41,368 bases of DNA from Collinsella sp. (GTDB lineage Bacteria; Actinomycetota; Coriobacteriia; Coriobacteriales; Coriobacteriaceae): contig DYAA01000064.1 of assembly GCA_019419405.1 (NCBI GenBank), positions 1 to 41,368 of the forward strand. Direction: 5' to 3'. Every line of letters begins with the position of its first letter. Within the stretch, counting starts at the first letter, position 1. The notes beneath the pieces are model-generated. The model had not been told where the DNA came from. It searched no databases and saw nothing but the letters and a program-made list of their open reading frames with translations. The position numbers were made by a program, and so were the translations under genes. Of the stretch, positions 1 through 9,800 are shown piece after piece.

Positions 1-1
1 G

Positions 2-1225
2 GGCATCTTGTCCCCGCCGGCGGGCCAGGCCACCTCGTTTGAGGAGGCCGAGGCCGTGGCCGCGCACATCGGCTATCCGCTGCTGGTGCGCCCGAGCTAT
101 GTGCTGGGCGGCCGCGGCATGATGATCGCCTACGATGCCGAGCATCTGCGCGATTACATGGCCGAGGCTGCGCGCATTAGCCCCGACTACCCGGTGTACC
201 TGGACCGCTTCCTGGAGGGTGCGATCGAGTCCGACGTCGACGCCCTGTGCGATGGCGAAGAGGTATACATCGGCGGCATCCTGGAGCATATCGAGGAAGC
301 CGGTATTCACTCCGGCGACTCCGCGACCTGCATCCCGCCGTTCAGCTTTAGCGAGAGCCTGCAGGCGAAGCTCCGCGAGACCACGCGCCGCATCGCGATG
401 GCGCTGGGCGTGCGCGGTCTGGTCAACGTGCAGTACGCCATTAAGGGCGAGACCGTTTACGTGATCGAGGCCAACCCGCGCGCCAGCCGTACCGTGCCGT
501 TTATCTCCAAGGCCACCGGCGTGCCGCTGGCCAAATGCGCGGCGCGCATCATGGCAGGCGATTCCATCGCGAGCTTGGGCCTGCCGAGCGACGAACGTCA
601 GCTGGACTGGTTCTGCATGAAGGAAGCCGTTATGCCCTGGGGTCGTTTCCCGGGCGCCGACGTCATCCTAGGGCCCGAGATGAAGTCGACGGGCGAGGTC
701 ATGGGTATCGCTAAGAGCTATCCCGAGGCATACGCCAAGACGCAGCTGGCGATCGACTACAGGCTGCCCGACCCGAGCGCCGGCAAGGTATTCATCAGCG
801 TGTGCGACCGCGACAAGCGCCACATCCTTTCGGTCGCGCGTATCCTGCGTTACCTGGGCTTTGACATCTGCTCCACCGAGGGTACGGCGCGCGTGCTGCG
901 TGGAGGCAACGTGACGTGCGAGATCGTGGAGAAGATTAGCGGCCCGCACGACGGCGAGCGCCCCAACATCGGCGACCTCATCGCCGATGGCAAGATCGCG
1001 GTGATCATCAACACGCCGTACGGTCCGGGCTCGCGCGGCGACGGCTATCTGCTGCGCACCGAGGCGGTGCGACGCGGTGTGACCTGCGTGACCGCGATGT
1101 CTGCCGCCAACACGTATGTGAGTGCCATCGAGGCGGTGCGCGAGGACCAGCAGGGTCACGGCAGCGCCAACGACATGGGCATGGACGTCATCGCCCTGCA
1201 GGACCTGCCGCAGCACACGGTGTAA
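2..1225 (+). CDS. carB: Carbamoyl-phosphate synthase large subunit, C-terminal part (5' truncated by window edge)
   Basis: This is the last 407 codons of the large subunit, which makes carbamoyl phosphate from glutamine-derived ammonia, bicarbonate and two ATP for pyrimidine and arginine synthesis. The open frame runs in from the left edge, so the start is outside the window. The fragment opens in the second ATP-grasp unit (SYVLGGRGM near nt 90-125, the ATP/metal-binding EANPRASRT near nt 467-490). It ends in the allosteric MGS-like domain from about nt 785 (GKVFISVCDRDK, then INTPYGPGSRGDGYLLR). The family usually has about 1070 residues, so some 60% is missing here. The stop is TAA at 1223-1225, followed by a palindrome at 1259 and a shared terminator at 1397. 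Confidence 0.96.
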   Translation, partial: GILSPPAGQATSFEEAEAVAAHIGYPLLVRPSYVLGGRGMMIAYDAEHLRDYMAEAARISPDYPVYLDRFLEGAIESDVDALCDGEEVYIGGILEHIEEAGIHSGDSATCIPPFSFSESLQAKLRETTRRIAMALGVRGLVNVQYAIKGETVYVIEANPRASRTVPFISKATGVPLAKCAARIMAGDSIASLGLPSDERQLDWFCMKEAVMPWGRFPGADVILGPEMKSTGEVMGIAKSYPEAYAKTQLAIDYRLPDPSAGKVFISVCDRDKRHILSVARILRYLGFDICSTEGTARVLRGGNVTCEIVEKISGPHDGERPNIGDLIADGKIAVIINTPYGPGSRGDGYLLRTEAVRRGVTCVTAMSAANTYVSAIEAVREDQQGHGSANDMGMDVIALQDLPQHTV

Positions 1226-1258
1226 TGTGACCTGGTCGGCGGGGGCGGCAGCCGGACA

Positions 1259-1302
1259 CTTTCTCTCGGAAACTGGGCTTCGCGAAGTTTTCCGAGAGAA
1301 AG
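1259..1302. repeat. Palindromic repeat family A, copy 1
   Basis: The arms ctttctctcgga and tccgagagaaag enclose a core containing gggcttcgcgaag. The same core, in reverse orientation, and the same stem with two paired base changes recur at 6501-6546. The element lies between carB and its terminator and is not followed by a T run, so it is probably a dispersed hairpin and not a terminator. Confidence 0.8.
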
Positions 1303-1396
1303 GACCGCCTCCCGCCCCGGCCTACGGTGACTCGGTTGCACCGTGTGCTGCCGAAGGGGCTTTGTGCGATGACTAGGGCTGAATAGAAAATGAGTG

Positions 1397-1436
1397 TGGG
1401 CGCCGTCGTTCGTTTGAACGACGGCGCCCACGTTTT
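1397..1436. terminator. Bidirectional terminator between carB and the GntR gene
   Basis: A perfect 15-bp stem (1397-1411 with 1416-1430, loop GTTT) is followed by CGTTTT on the plus strand, with CATTTTC close by on the minus strand. It sits between two convergent genes and can serve both. Confidence 0.85.
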
Positions 1437-1440
1437 GGAT

Positions 1441-2223
1441 TTATTGGGCTGTGGCGGTGAAGGTTGTTTTGTCGGCGGCGATGTGCACGTGCAGCTTTGC
1501 CTGACCGTCGCAGCTGATGAGCACGCCTACCTCGAACGGGGTTCCCGTCTTGTCGTAGGTCGAACGCACGATGCGCATCGCCGCCTTACCGGTGTTCTGT
1601 CCCAAAAGACGCGCCTCATGCTTGTCGAGGTTGACCGTCTCGTAGACGGCATCGACGCTTGCGGGCAGGATGCCGGTCTTTTCCGCGATGTAGGCGTAGA
1701 GCGAGCCATCCACGTCTTTGCGCGTGAGCTCGGGGCAAAGTGACACGGGGATATAGACGTAGTTGAGCTCCATGGGTTTGTCGTTGGCGAGACGCAGGCG
1801 GCGAATCTCCCAGACGGGTGTCCCTTCGGGCACTTTGAGCCCGGAGGCGATGCCGCGGACGGCCGGTATGCTTGAAAAGGCGAGAATCTGCGAGCTCGGA
1901 ACCCGTCCCGCTTCGCGCATCCGCGCGCTGAAATTCAGGGCCAGGTCGATGCCGGGTGCTGAAGTTTGGGGCTTGATGAACGTGCCCTGGCCGCGCTTGC
2001 GCACCACGCGCCCCTCGATGACGAGATCTTGGAAGCAACGGCGCACGGTCGCGCGCGATAACTCCAGCCGCTCACAGATTTCGAGCTCGCGTGGCAGCGG
2101 CGTCTTGGTGTCGAACGCCTGGCTGGCGATAAGCAGAGCGATTCGATGTTTAAGCTGGACATAGAGCGGCGTATCACCGCTGCGGTCGAAGGGTTCGGAG
2201 GCGAGAAACGAGATCATATCCAT
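1441..2223 (-). CDS. GntR family (HutC/UTRA type) transcriptional regulator
   Basis: A 260-residue DNA-binding regulator. The N-terminal winged helix (about residues 12-75) shows the GntR pattern PLPRELEICERLELSRATVR followed by GQGTFI. The rest (about 95-255) fits the UTRA ligand domain that in this family binds sugar phosphates or related small molecules. I chose the ATG at 2223 because GGAGG lies six bases upstream on the minus strand (2230-2234); the upstream ATG at 2256 has no such site. The gene is divergent from the mannose-family PTS genes starting at 2532, so it is probably their local regulator. Its effector and whether it represses or activates are not visible. Confidence 0.9.
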   Translation of the reverse strand: MDMISFLASEPFDRSGDTPLYVQLKHRIALLIASQAFDTKTPLPRELEICERLELSRATVRRCFQDLVIEGRVVRKRGQGTFIKPQTSAPGIDLALNFSARMREAGRVPSSQILAFSSIPAVRGIASGLKVPEGTPVWEIRRLRLANDKPMELNYVYIPVSLCPELTRKDVDGSLYAYIAEKTGILPASVDAVYETVNLDKHEARLLGQNTGKAAMRIVRSTYDKTGTPFEVGVLISCDGQAKLHVHIAADKTTFTATAQ

Positions 2224-2531
2224 GGGGTACCTCCATGTCGTGGGCGTACGTGACATGGTCTGACACTGCGGGGCAAACCGGAGATGCCAGGCCCGATTCT
2301 TGCTGGTATGTATGGTGCATAAGGAACATAAAACATTTATCAGGCAATCTACCTGCTATTTTAAAAATAATTAGAAGAAAAAATAATTTAGGCACAAAAA
2401 TAGTTGCTACCGTTAACCGATGAATAGTTGCCGTTCGCAACTATTTTCTTGTACCGAACATGCCCCGGCGCAACAATAATCTCAGCAAAAAGCAAAGCCG
2501 TGCGACACACGGCAGGTCGAGAGGAGACCGC
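2224..2531. promoter_or_regulatory. Divergent control region of the GntR gene and PTS operon, with repeated 9-mer
   Basis: This 308-base gap is much richer in A and T than the genes around it. The 9-mer aatagttgc occurs at 2399-2407 and 2423-2431, and its inverse gcaactatt at 2437-2445; the last two form a palindrome with a 5-base spacer. This is a good candidate operator, possibly for the divergent GntR protein. AT-rich stretches at 2355-2395 could hold promoters, but I cannot pick a convincing -35/-10 pair. An alternative is a leader hairpin, since TTTTCTTG follows the palindrome. Confidence 0.5.
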
Positions 2532-2966
2532 ATGCGGTATCTGGTAATGGTCAGTCACGGAACGCTCGCTCCCGGACTGCACAGTGTCCTCAAGATGCTC
2601 GGCAATGACGCCCCGAACATCTTGTCGACGAGTCTCGTGGACGGCATGGGCGCTGACGAGTATGTCGAGAACGTCAAGGCGATGCTCGCTCCCGTTACCG
2701 CCGATGACGAGGTTGTCCTGCTTGGTGACATCCTGGGCGGATCGCCGCTCACCAATGCCATGAACACGCTGGCCGAGAAGGGTTTGCTCGCCCACACCAT
2801 TGCCTTCGGCGGTATGAATCTGCCCATGGCTATGACCGCCATGATGGGGCTTGCCACCATGGACCTGGATTCCCTCAAGCAGATGATGCTGCAGGAGGGC
2901 AAGAACGGTATGTCCGAGCTCGTTGTCCCGACCGATGACGCCGACGACGAGGACGACGACATCTAG
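2532..2966 (+). CDS. PTS mannose/fructose/sorbose family IIA component
   Basis: A 144-residue cytoplasmic phosphocarrier that takes phosphate from HPr and passes it to IIB. The start ATG at 2532 has GAGGAG at 2521-2526. MVSHGT places the phosphorylated histidine at residue 9, matching the position in ManX-type IIA domains. LLGDILGGSPLTNA is the usual second conserved stretch. The last 12 residues are almost all acidic and end in DDDI; the IIC subunit has a similar acidic end. It is the first gene of a IIA-IIB-IIC-IID operon. The sugar cannot be told from sequence; mannose, N-acetylgalactosamine or galactosamine are all possible for this family. Confidence 0.93.
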   Translation: MRYLVMVSHGTLAPGLHSVLKMLGNDAPNILSTSLVDGMGADEYVENVKAMLAPVTADDEVVLLGDILGGSPLTNAMNTLAEKGLLAHTIAFGGMNLPMAMTAMMGLATMDLDSLKQMMLQEGKNGMSELVVPTDDADDEDDDI

Positions 2967-2998
2967 GCAGCGCATCCGCCCAAATTTTCGTGATGGAG

Positions 2999-3023
2999 CG
3001 GGGGTTAAGAGGAAAGACCCCCG
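2999..3023 (+). other. Hairpin between IIA and IIB genes
   Basis: The arms CGGGGGT and ACCCCCG enclose an 11-base loop just before the ribosome binding site of the IIB gene. There is no T run. It may stabilise or segment the operon mRNA; a role in expression ratio is inference. Confidence 0.4.
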
Positions 3024-3045
3024 GTGATAAAGAAAGGGAGAACGC

Positions 3046-3534
3046 ATGATTTCGTTCATCCGTATTGATGACCGTATGATCCATGGACAGACCGTTACCC
3101 GTTGGGCCCTCGAGTATCCCTGCGACGGTCTTATCGCCGTCAACGACGCTGCAGCGTCCAACCCCGTGCTCAAGGAGGCCTACAAGAGTGCCTCGGGCAA
3201 GAAGACGTTCGTGTGGACCAAGGAGCACTTTAAGGAGGTCTCCGAGAAGGTTCTCAAGTCCGACACCAAGTACTTCCTGATCACCAAGAACCCGCTCGAC
3301 ATGAAGGAACTTCTCGTCGATTTTGGCTTTAAGCCCGGCATGGACCGCATCATCGTCGGTCCCTGCAACGATCGTCCCGGCACCACCAAGCTTGGCAACA
3401 ACCAGTCGATCACGCAGGAAGAGGCCCAGGCGCTCGAGGATCTCACCAACGCCGGTTACACGGTCGAGTTCGCCCTTATCAAGGAGAAGTCCATCGGTGA
3501 GTGGCCCAAGTTCCGCGGTCAGTTTGGCTTCTAG
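3046..3534 (+). CDS. PTS mannose/fructose/sorbose family IIB component
   Basis: A 162-residue cytoplasmic IIB subunit that receives phosphate from IIA and gives it to the incoming sugar. The N-terminal FIRIDDRMIHGQ is diagnostic and puts the phosphorylated histidine at residue 13. AAAGAAAGGGAG lies just ahead of the ATG. Length and the conserved central VNDAAASNP are normal for the family. It lies 79 bases after IIA and 72 bases before IIC, with a hairpin in the first gap and a weaker one (near 3563-3585) in the second. Confidence 0.94.
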   Translation: MISFIRIDDRMIHGQTVTRWALEYPCDGLIAVNDAAASNPVLKEAYKSASGKKTFVWTKEHFKEVSEKVLKSDTKYFLITKNPLDMKELLVDFGFKPGMDRIIVGPCNDRPGTTKLGNNQSITQEEAQALEDLTNAGYTVEFALIKEKSIGEWPKFRGQFGF

Positions 3535-3606
3535 TTAGGTGCCAGCCGCATTTTGGTATCTACAGCCCTTGGTGAAAGGGGCTGAGGAATAAAGAAAGGG
3601 GAAAGC

Positions 3607-4464
3607 ATGGCAATCAATGCATTCCAAGCCGCGCTGTTCGGCCTGTTCGCCTGCCTGGCATCACTGCCTGGCATGGGCGGCACGACGATCGGCAACTACA
3701 CTCTGGGTCGTCCTCTGGTCGCCGGCCTCATCGTCGGCATCATCATGGGCGATATGCAGACGGGTATCCTCGTCGGCGCTGCCATCCAGGTTGTCTACAT
3801 CGCTCTCGTGACCCCCGGCGGAACCGTCTCCGCCGACGTCCGCGCCGTGTCCTATATCGGCATCCCGCTGGCGATCCTCGCCATCAAGAACTCGGGCATC
3901 GATCCCGCCTCCGCTGAGGCTGCCGGCATGGCCGCATCCCTCGGTGCCGCCGTCGGCACGCTCGGCACTGTGCTCTTCTATGGCACCGCCACCATCAACC
4001 TGGTGTGGCAGGGCATGGGCTGGAAGTGGCTCGAGAAGGGCGATCTCCACAAGCTCTACCTGGTCAACAACGTTCTGCCTTGGATCGGTCACATCGTCTG
4101 CTCGTTCCTCCCGACGTTCATCATCACCATGGGCGGCACCGCCATGGTCGACCTCATGAAGACCTACATGCCCATGGACGGCATCGCGATGAAGACGCTG
4201 TTTACCGTCGGCTCGCTGCTGCCTACCGTCGGTATCGCCATCCTGCTCAAGCAGGTCATCTCTAAGCCCACGGACTTCCTGACGTTCTTCTTCGGCTTCA
4301 CCCTGTCCGCTGTTATGGGCTGCAACCTGATCGCCGCTGCCGGCATCGGCTGCTTCTTCGCCCTGATCAACTATGAGATCGCTTCGCTCAAGATCGACCT
4401 CGCAAACGCTCCCAAGGCAGCTATCGCCTCGGGCTCAGATGATGAGGAAGAGGAGGACATCTAA
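3607..4464 (+). CDS. PTS mannose/fructose/sorbose family IIC component
   Basis: A 285-residue multi-pass membrane subunit forming part of the sugar channel. It has the family's N-terminal half with PLVAGLIVGIIMGDMQTGI and AAIQVVYIALVTPGGTVSAD, and long hydrophobic segments throughout. The C-terminal tail is strongly acidic (SDDEEEEDI) and resembles the tail of the IIA subunit. AGAAAGGGGAAAGC gives a good ribosome binding site. Its stop overlaps the IID start by one base (TAATG), so IIC and IID are translationally coupled. Confidence 0.94.
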   Translation: MAINAFQAALFGLFACLASLPGMGGTTIGNYTLGRPLVAGLIVGIIMGDMQTGILVGAAIQVVYIALVTPGGTVSADVRAVSYIGIPLAILAIKNSGIDPASAEAAGMAASLGAAVGTLGTVLFYGTATINLVWQGMGWKWLEKGDLHKLYLVNNVLPWIGHIVCSFLPTFIITMGGTAMVDLMKTYMPMDGIAMKTLFTVGSLLPTVGIAILLKQVISKPTDFLTFFFGFTLSAVMGCNLIAAAGIGCFFALINYEIASLKIDLANAPKAAIASGSDDEEEEDI

Positions 4465-5291
4465 TGGCAGAGAAGAAAAAGCTCTCTAAGAAAACGCTTG
4501 CCAAGTCGTTCCGTAACTGGTCCTATGGCAACCTGACCTGCTTCTCGCAGGAGCACATGCAGACCTTCGGTTACCTGTGCGCCATGCTTCCGATTGTCGA
4601 GGAGCTCTACGACACGCCCGAGGAGCAGAAGCAGGCCCTCCAGACCTACTCCGCGTTCTTCAACACCGAGCCGCAGATCGGCACCATGATTGTCGGCGTC
4701 ACCGCCGGCCTCGAGGAGGCTCGCGCAAACGGCGAGGCCATCGACGACGACGCCATCAACGGCATCCGCGCCGGCCTCATGGGCCCGCTCGCCGGCCTTG
4801 GCGACTCGCTGATCGTCGGTACCCTGATCCCGATCCTGCTCGGTATTGCCCTCGGTCTCTCGACCGGCGGCTCCCCGCTCGGCGCCATCTTCTATATTGT
4901 CGTGTGGAACCTGCTCATGTTCCTTGGCATGCGCTTTGCCTACAACCAGGGCTATGAGCTCGGCGGCAAGGCGGTCGAGGCCCTCGTCGGCCCCAAGGCC
5001 AAGGCTCTGCGTGATTCCATCGTGATGGTCGGTACCATGGTCATCGGTGCAGTCGGTGCTACCTGGGTCTCCATCACCTGCAGCCCCAACCTGGTGCTGC
5101 CCGGTGGCGGTAAGTTCCAGGACACGCTCGATGGCATCTATCCGCACCTGCTGCCGATGATCTTCATCATCTTCTGCTGGTACATGATGACCAAGAAGAA
5201 GGTCAACCCCATCGTTATGATGCTGATCCTCGTTGTGATCGCATTTGTGGGCGTTCTCATTGGCTTCTTCGACCCGGCACTGAGCTACTAG
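4464..5291 (+). CDS. PTS mannose/fructose/sorbose family IID component
   Basis: A 275-residue membrane subunit that pairs with IIC. The N-terminal SFRNWSYGNLTCFSQEHMQ and the central GLMGPLAGLGDSL are typical IID signatures. The C-terminal third is hydrophobic (PMIFIIFCWYMMTKKK and beyond). The start overlaps the IIC stop by one base. It is the last gene of the PTS operon and is followed by a strong terminator at 5314. Confidence 0.94.
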   Translation: MAEKKKLSKKTLAKSFRNWSYGNLTCFSQEHMQTFGYLCAMLPIVEELYDTPEEQKQALQTYSAFFNTEPQIGTMIVGVTAGLEEARANGEAIDDDAINGIRAGLMGPLAGLGDSLIVGTLIPILLGIALGLSTGGSPLGAIFYIVVWNLLMFLGMRFAYNQGYELGGKAVEALVGPKAKALRDSIVMVGTMVIGAVGATWVSITCSPNLVLPGGGKFQDTLDGIYPHLLPMIFIIFCWYMMTKKKVNPIVMMLILVVIAFVGVLIGFFDPALSY

Positions 5292-5313
5292 TCATCATCC
5301 CCTGGCCCCCTGT

Positions 5314-5351
5314 AAGGCCGTGCGGCCTCAACCGCACGGCCTTCTGATTTT
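5314..5351 (+). terminator. Terminator of the PTS operon
   Basis: A perfect 12-bp stem (5314-5325 with 5332-5343, loop of six) is followed by CTGATTTT. It lies 23 bases after the IID stop. Confidence 0.85.
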
Positions 5352-5486
5352 GCGCCGCCCTTCAAGGGCAATATGGCCAGCGACCTCCATCGCCTACACG
5401 ACACCCGCTATATTGCTCTTGAAAGATGACGTATTCGACAAACGATGCACTTGCGCATGATGCACACTTTGCACGAGGAGGACCAT

Positions 5487-5813
5487 ATGCACGAGAAACA
5501 TGGACACGACCTTTCGCGCGACGACTTGATTCGCGAGGCAAAGATGCAGACCGATGCTATTCAGCGGCTCAATGTTTGGCTGCGCCTGGGCTATTCGCTC
5601 GTGGCGATTGGCTTTTTGATGGGGATGTGGGGTATGCAGGGCGGCCCCGGCTGGGGTGTCCCCGTGGGCATCGTGTGCCTGGTGGTGGGCACTCCGCTTT
5701 CGATCGTGCTTAAGGTCGGCACGACCAACGCCAAAAAGAATGTCGAGCGCATGCTCGAGGCCGCTGGTGTCGACGTTGAGGAGCTTATGCGACGCAAGAA
5801 GGACGAGCAATAG
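5487..5813 (+). CDS. Small membrane protein of unknown function
   Basis: A 108-residue protein. I chose the ATG at 5487 because GAGGAGG lies at 5475-5481, five bases upstream; an in-frame ATG at 5445 has no comparable site. After a His- and Asp-rich start (HEKHGHDLSRDD), two hydrophobic segments are visible: about residues 33-52 (RLGYSLVAIGFLMGMWGM) and 57-76 (GVPVGIVCLVVGTPLSIVL). The end is charged (RRKKDEQ). I do not recognise a named family. It stands alone between the PTS terminator and the MarR gene. Confidence 0.75.
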   Translation: MHEKHGHDLSRDDLIREAKMQTDAIQRLNVWLRLGYSLVAIGFLMGMWGMQGGPGWGVPVGIVCLVVGTPLSIVLKVGTTNAKKNVERMLEAAGVDVEELMRRKKDEQ

Positions 5814-5881
5814 ACTTCCGCGTTGTGGTATCATAAATAATTGTTGCGAATGTTAACTAATGTACGGCAAATGACGGTTTT

Positions 5882-6358
5882 ATGGCCCTTCTAGAGTTGC
5901 AAAGGACAATATCCCCAGTGGATTACGATGACGTCGCTCGAAAACTGATTGTGTACTCACGTTCCCTTGCCAAGGGATCCTTGAGTGCTGCCGGCGGCGC
6001 CAGTGTGGGCGAGGCACCGGTTTTACAGTATCTATCGGGTATTGACGGTGATGTCATTCCCTCCGAGATTGCCAAGAAGCTGAAATTCTCCCGTGCGCGC
6101 ATGTCGCATATCTTGGATTCACTCGAGAGTAAGGGTTACGTTCAGCGCAGGACTGATCCAAACGATCGTCGGCGTGTGCTGGTGAGCATTACCGAGGAAG
6201 GCCGTGATTTCGCGGCGAAAAAAAATGCCGAGAGTGTGGCATCGCTCTCGAAACAACTCTCAGCGCTCGGCGAGCACGATGCCCAGGAGCTCGTGCGCAT
6301 CCTGAATAAAGCTTACAGCCTTACCTATGATGCCGACGACTACCTGGACAATCTATAA
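5882..6358 (+). CDS. MarR family transcriptional regulator
   Basis: A 158-residue winged-helix regulator. The DNA-binding part (about residues 58-112) reads IPSEIAKKLKFSRARMSHIL, then LESKGYVQRR and the wing DPNDRRRVLVSITEEG, which is the MarR pattern. The N- and C-terminal helices would form the dimer interface. The start is uncertain: the ATG at 5882 has no good ribosome binding site, and a GTG at 5919 preceded by AAAGGA is an alternative. Upstream GTTAACTAAT (near 5853) may be an autoregulatory site. Its targets are unknown; the GH31 gene 511 bases downstream is one possibility. Confidence 0.88.
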   Translation: MALLELQRTISPVDYDDVARKLIVYSRSLAKGSLSAAGGASVGEAPVLQYLSGIDGDVIPSEIAKKLKFSRARMSHILDSLESKGYVQRRTDPNDRRRVLVSITEEGRDFAAKKNAESVASLSKQLSALGEHDAQELVRILNKAYSLTYDADDYLDNL

Positions 6359-6869
6359 GGATAAAGACAGACATTTAGGTGCATCTTGAAATGCACCCGG
6401 GACAGTTGTGCCCATCAGCCACCGTCAACATCTCATTCCAAACCAAATCAGCCAACGTACGTCATGGCAATCCCCGGTAGGTTGCAGGATGGCGGCTGAG
6501 CCTTTCCCTCGGGAAACTTCGCGAAGCCCAGTTCCCGAGGGAAAGGTATGGTCTGTGTAATACCAGACAAACAGTACATTTTTGCTAGATTGGTATTTGA
6601 CTGAAGAACCAATTGGTATGGCTTATTAAGCCCACCTTGCCGCTGACGCTCATTTTACTGCCGCTGGTGGACTTCCGAACTTGGTTGCGCAAGTGCTCCC
6701 ATATATTGATATGACCTAGTAGGTGGCTATCTGGTTACTACCAGTTGGCCCCTTGGTAACGGGTGGCCCCATTGTGCGGAATGTACCGAACATCCCCGTT
6801 TGATACGTTTTCCCATGCTGCCGGGGGGGCGTCCTCGGCACCTCAGCATCTCGGAAGAAAGGAGACCAG
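6359..6869. other. Long upstream region of the GH31 gene, no ORF
   Basis: This 511-base gap holds no convincing gene. Visible items are a small hairpin, GGTGCAT/ATGCACC (6378-6397), directly followed by a GGGACAG motif at 6399-6405; the family A palindrome at 6501-6546; and a stretch with repeated TTGGTAT/ACCAATTGG words (6589-6620). GAAAGGAG at 6857-6864 is the ribosome binding site of the next gene. A long control region suits a regulated secreted enzyme, but I cannot name a promoter. Confidence 0.5.
6501..6546. repeat. Palindromic repeat family A, copy 2 (reverse orientation)
   Basis: The arms cctttccctcggg and cccgagggaaagg enclose cttcgcgaagccc, the reverse complement of the core at 1259-1302. 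Relative to copy 1 the stem differs at paired positions (T-A becomes C-G twice), so pairing is kept while sequence changes. Confidence 0.8.
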
Positions 6870-9800
6870 GTGCGCAGGAATTCCATTTTTACGAAACGGT
6901 GGGTGAAGGGAAGCGCGGTCCTCGTTGCCACTGCAGCGACGCTCGTGTTTGCCAATCCCCAGCAGGCGATTGCCACGCCACTCAAGGGCGTCGACTCGGC
7001 GACCGTGTCCCAGTCTGCCTCGAATGTCGTCGACATCGATTTCGCTGACGGCATCAAGGGCCGTATTACGTTCCTCGAGGACGGTATTTTCCGTTATAAC
7101 GTCGACCCCAAGGGTGAGTTTTCCGAGTACGCCACGCCGCGCAGTAAGTCCCACACGGCTAAGATCCAGGCTCAGCCCGATACCTCGGACACCTACAGCA
7201 AGCCGAGTGCGACGGTTGCCGACAAGGGCGACACTATCGAGATCACCGGCGGAAAGGCGACCGTGATCCTGGACAAGGCGACTGGCAAGATGAGTATCAA
7301 GTCAGGCGACCGTGTCGTGGTTTCCGAGTCCGCGTCCCTCGACCTTGATAAGAAGGGTACCGTCCAGACGCTCGCCAAGGAGAAGTCCGAGAACTTCTTT
7401 GGCGGCGGCACCCAGAACGGACGCTTCCTGCACACCAACCAGACCATCGCCATCTCCAACACGAACAACTGGACCGATGGCGGCGTTGCCTCGCCCAACC
7501 CGTTTTATTGGACGAGTGACGGCTACGGCGTGCTCCGAAACACGTTTGCAGAGGGTTCCTACGACTTCGGTTCCACGGACTCATCGACGGTCACGACTTT
7601 GCACAGCGAGAATGAGTTTGATGCCTACTACTTCGTGGCGACCAACGAGGGAGCTTCGAACGTGGCAACTGAGATGCTGCAGGACTACTACAAGGTGACC
7701 GGTAACCCGGTACTGCTGCCCGAGTACGGGTTCTACCTTGGTCATCTTAATGCCTATAACCGTGATGGCTGGTCAACGACCTCGGGTCAAAAGAAGTGGG
7801 AGACCAAGGGCAGCAAGTCCTCGAGCGAGAAGGGCGACGTTAAGTACGAGTCTGGCATGTCGACGGGCTACAAGCTCGACGGCACACTTGCGGCCGAGAC
7901 GCTCAACGGTGAGGGCCCTACGGTTGATACCGAGAACATGAAAGCGACCGATTTCGACCGCCAGTTCTCTGCTCGGCAGGTTATCGATGACTACGAGGAC
8001 AGCGACATGCCGCTCGGCTGGTTCCTGCCGAACGACGGCTACGGCGCCGGCTATGGCCAGAACGGTTACTACAAGACCGGCGGCGTCAACTCCGACGGAG
8101 CGAGCTCGGCCGACCGTCTTAACGCTGTGCGTGCCAACGTCGACAACCTTAAGAAGTTCACCGAGTATGCCAACTCAAAGGGTGTGAGCACGGGCTTGTG
8201 GACCCAGTCCAACCTTGAGCCCGACAGCAACCCTGAGACCCCGTGGCATCTGCTTCGCGACTTCGACGCCGAGGTCAAGACGGGAGGCATCACTACCCTT
8301 AAGACCGACGTTGCCTGGGTTGGATCTGGCTACTCCTTTGGTCTTAATGGCATCAAGACAGCTTATGACACGGTGACGACCGGCGCTAACAAGCGCCCCA
8401 ACATCATCACGCTCGATGGTTGGGCCGGCACGCAGCGCTTTGGTGGCATTTGGACCGGCGACCAGTATGGCGGTAACTGGGAGTACATTCGCTTCCATAT
8501 CCCCACGTATATCGGTCAGAGTCTTTCGGGCAACCCCAACATCGGCTCCGACATGGATGGCATCTTTGGCGGCGCCCCCATCATCTCTGCGCGTGACTAC
8601 CAGTGGAAGACGTTCACGCCCTCTATGCTCGACATGGACGGTTGGGGCACCTACCGTAAATCGCCCATGACGCACGGCGATCCCTACACAGGCATCTCGC
8701 GCTTCTATCTCAAGCTCAAGGCGCAGCTCATGCCCTATATCTACACGAGCGCGGCCTCTGCGGCCAACATCGACACGGGTAACGGCGATGCCGGCCTGCC
8801 CATGATCCGCGCCATGCTGCTTTCTGACAACTCCGAGTACGCCGCAAGCACTTCGACGCAGTACCAGTATATGTTCGGTGAGAACTTCCTAGTGGCACCG
8901 GTGTATCAGGATACCCAGGCAGATGAGAACGGCAACGACATTCGCAATGGGATCTACCTCCCCAACTACGGCACCGACGAGAATCCCACCATCTGGATCG
9001 ATTACTTCTCGGGTAAGCAGTATCGCGGCGGCCAGGTTCTCAACAACTACGAGGCTCCGCTTTGGAAGCTGCCGCTGTTTGTGAAGGCCAACGCTATCGT
9101 GCCGATGTACGCCGAGAACAACAACCCCGAGGCAGTGAGCGACACCAACACCAAGGGTACCGACCGCAGTCAGCGTATCGTCGAGTTCTTCGCCACCGAG
9201 GGCGACGGCACCTTTACGCAGTACGAGGACGACGGCTCCTCCATCGAAAACAACACGACTGAGGACGATTCCTACGGCACGATCGACAATATCTCCTACG
9301 GTGAGCATGTGAGCACCGTCTACAGCTCCAAGGCCGCAGGCGGCACCGCGACCTTTACCGCCGAGGCCTCGCAGGGCGGCTACAACGGCTACGACTCCAA
9401 CCGCACCACGACCTTCGTGGCCAATGTGTCCGCCAAGCCCACGAGCGTCGTCGCCAAGAACGGCGGATCCGCACTCAACGTGGTTGAGGTCAACTCGCAG
9501 GAGACCTTTGACGCCGCGACCCCCGAGGCCGGCCAGGCGGTCTACTTCTACAGCAAGACCCCCAACCTCAACCACTACGGCAGCGATGCGGACGGCACCG
9601 AGGCCGAGCAGGGCGAGAGCTTCAACAACACCAAGATCACCACGAACCCCAAGGTCTACGTCAAGTTCGCGAAGACCGATGTTGCTGCAGCGGCGCAGAC
9701 GCTTGAGCTGGGCGGTTTCGTGAACGCCGACGCAACGCTCACAGCCGATCGCCTCAACGAGAACCTCTCCGCACCCACGAACCTTGCTGCCCCCGAGGAC

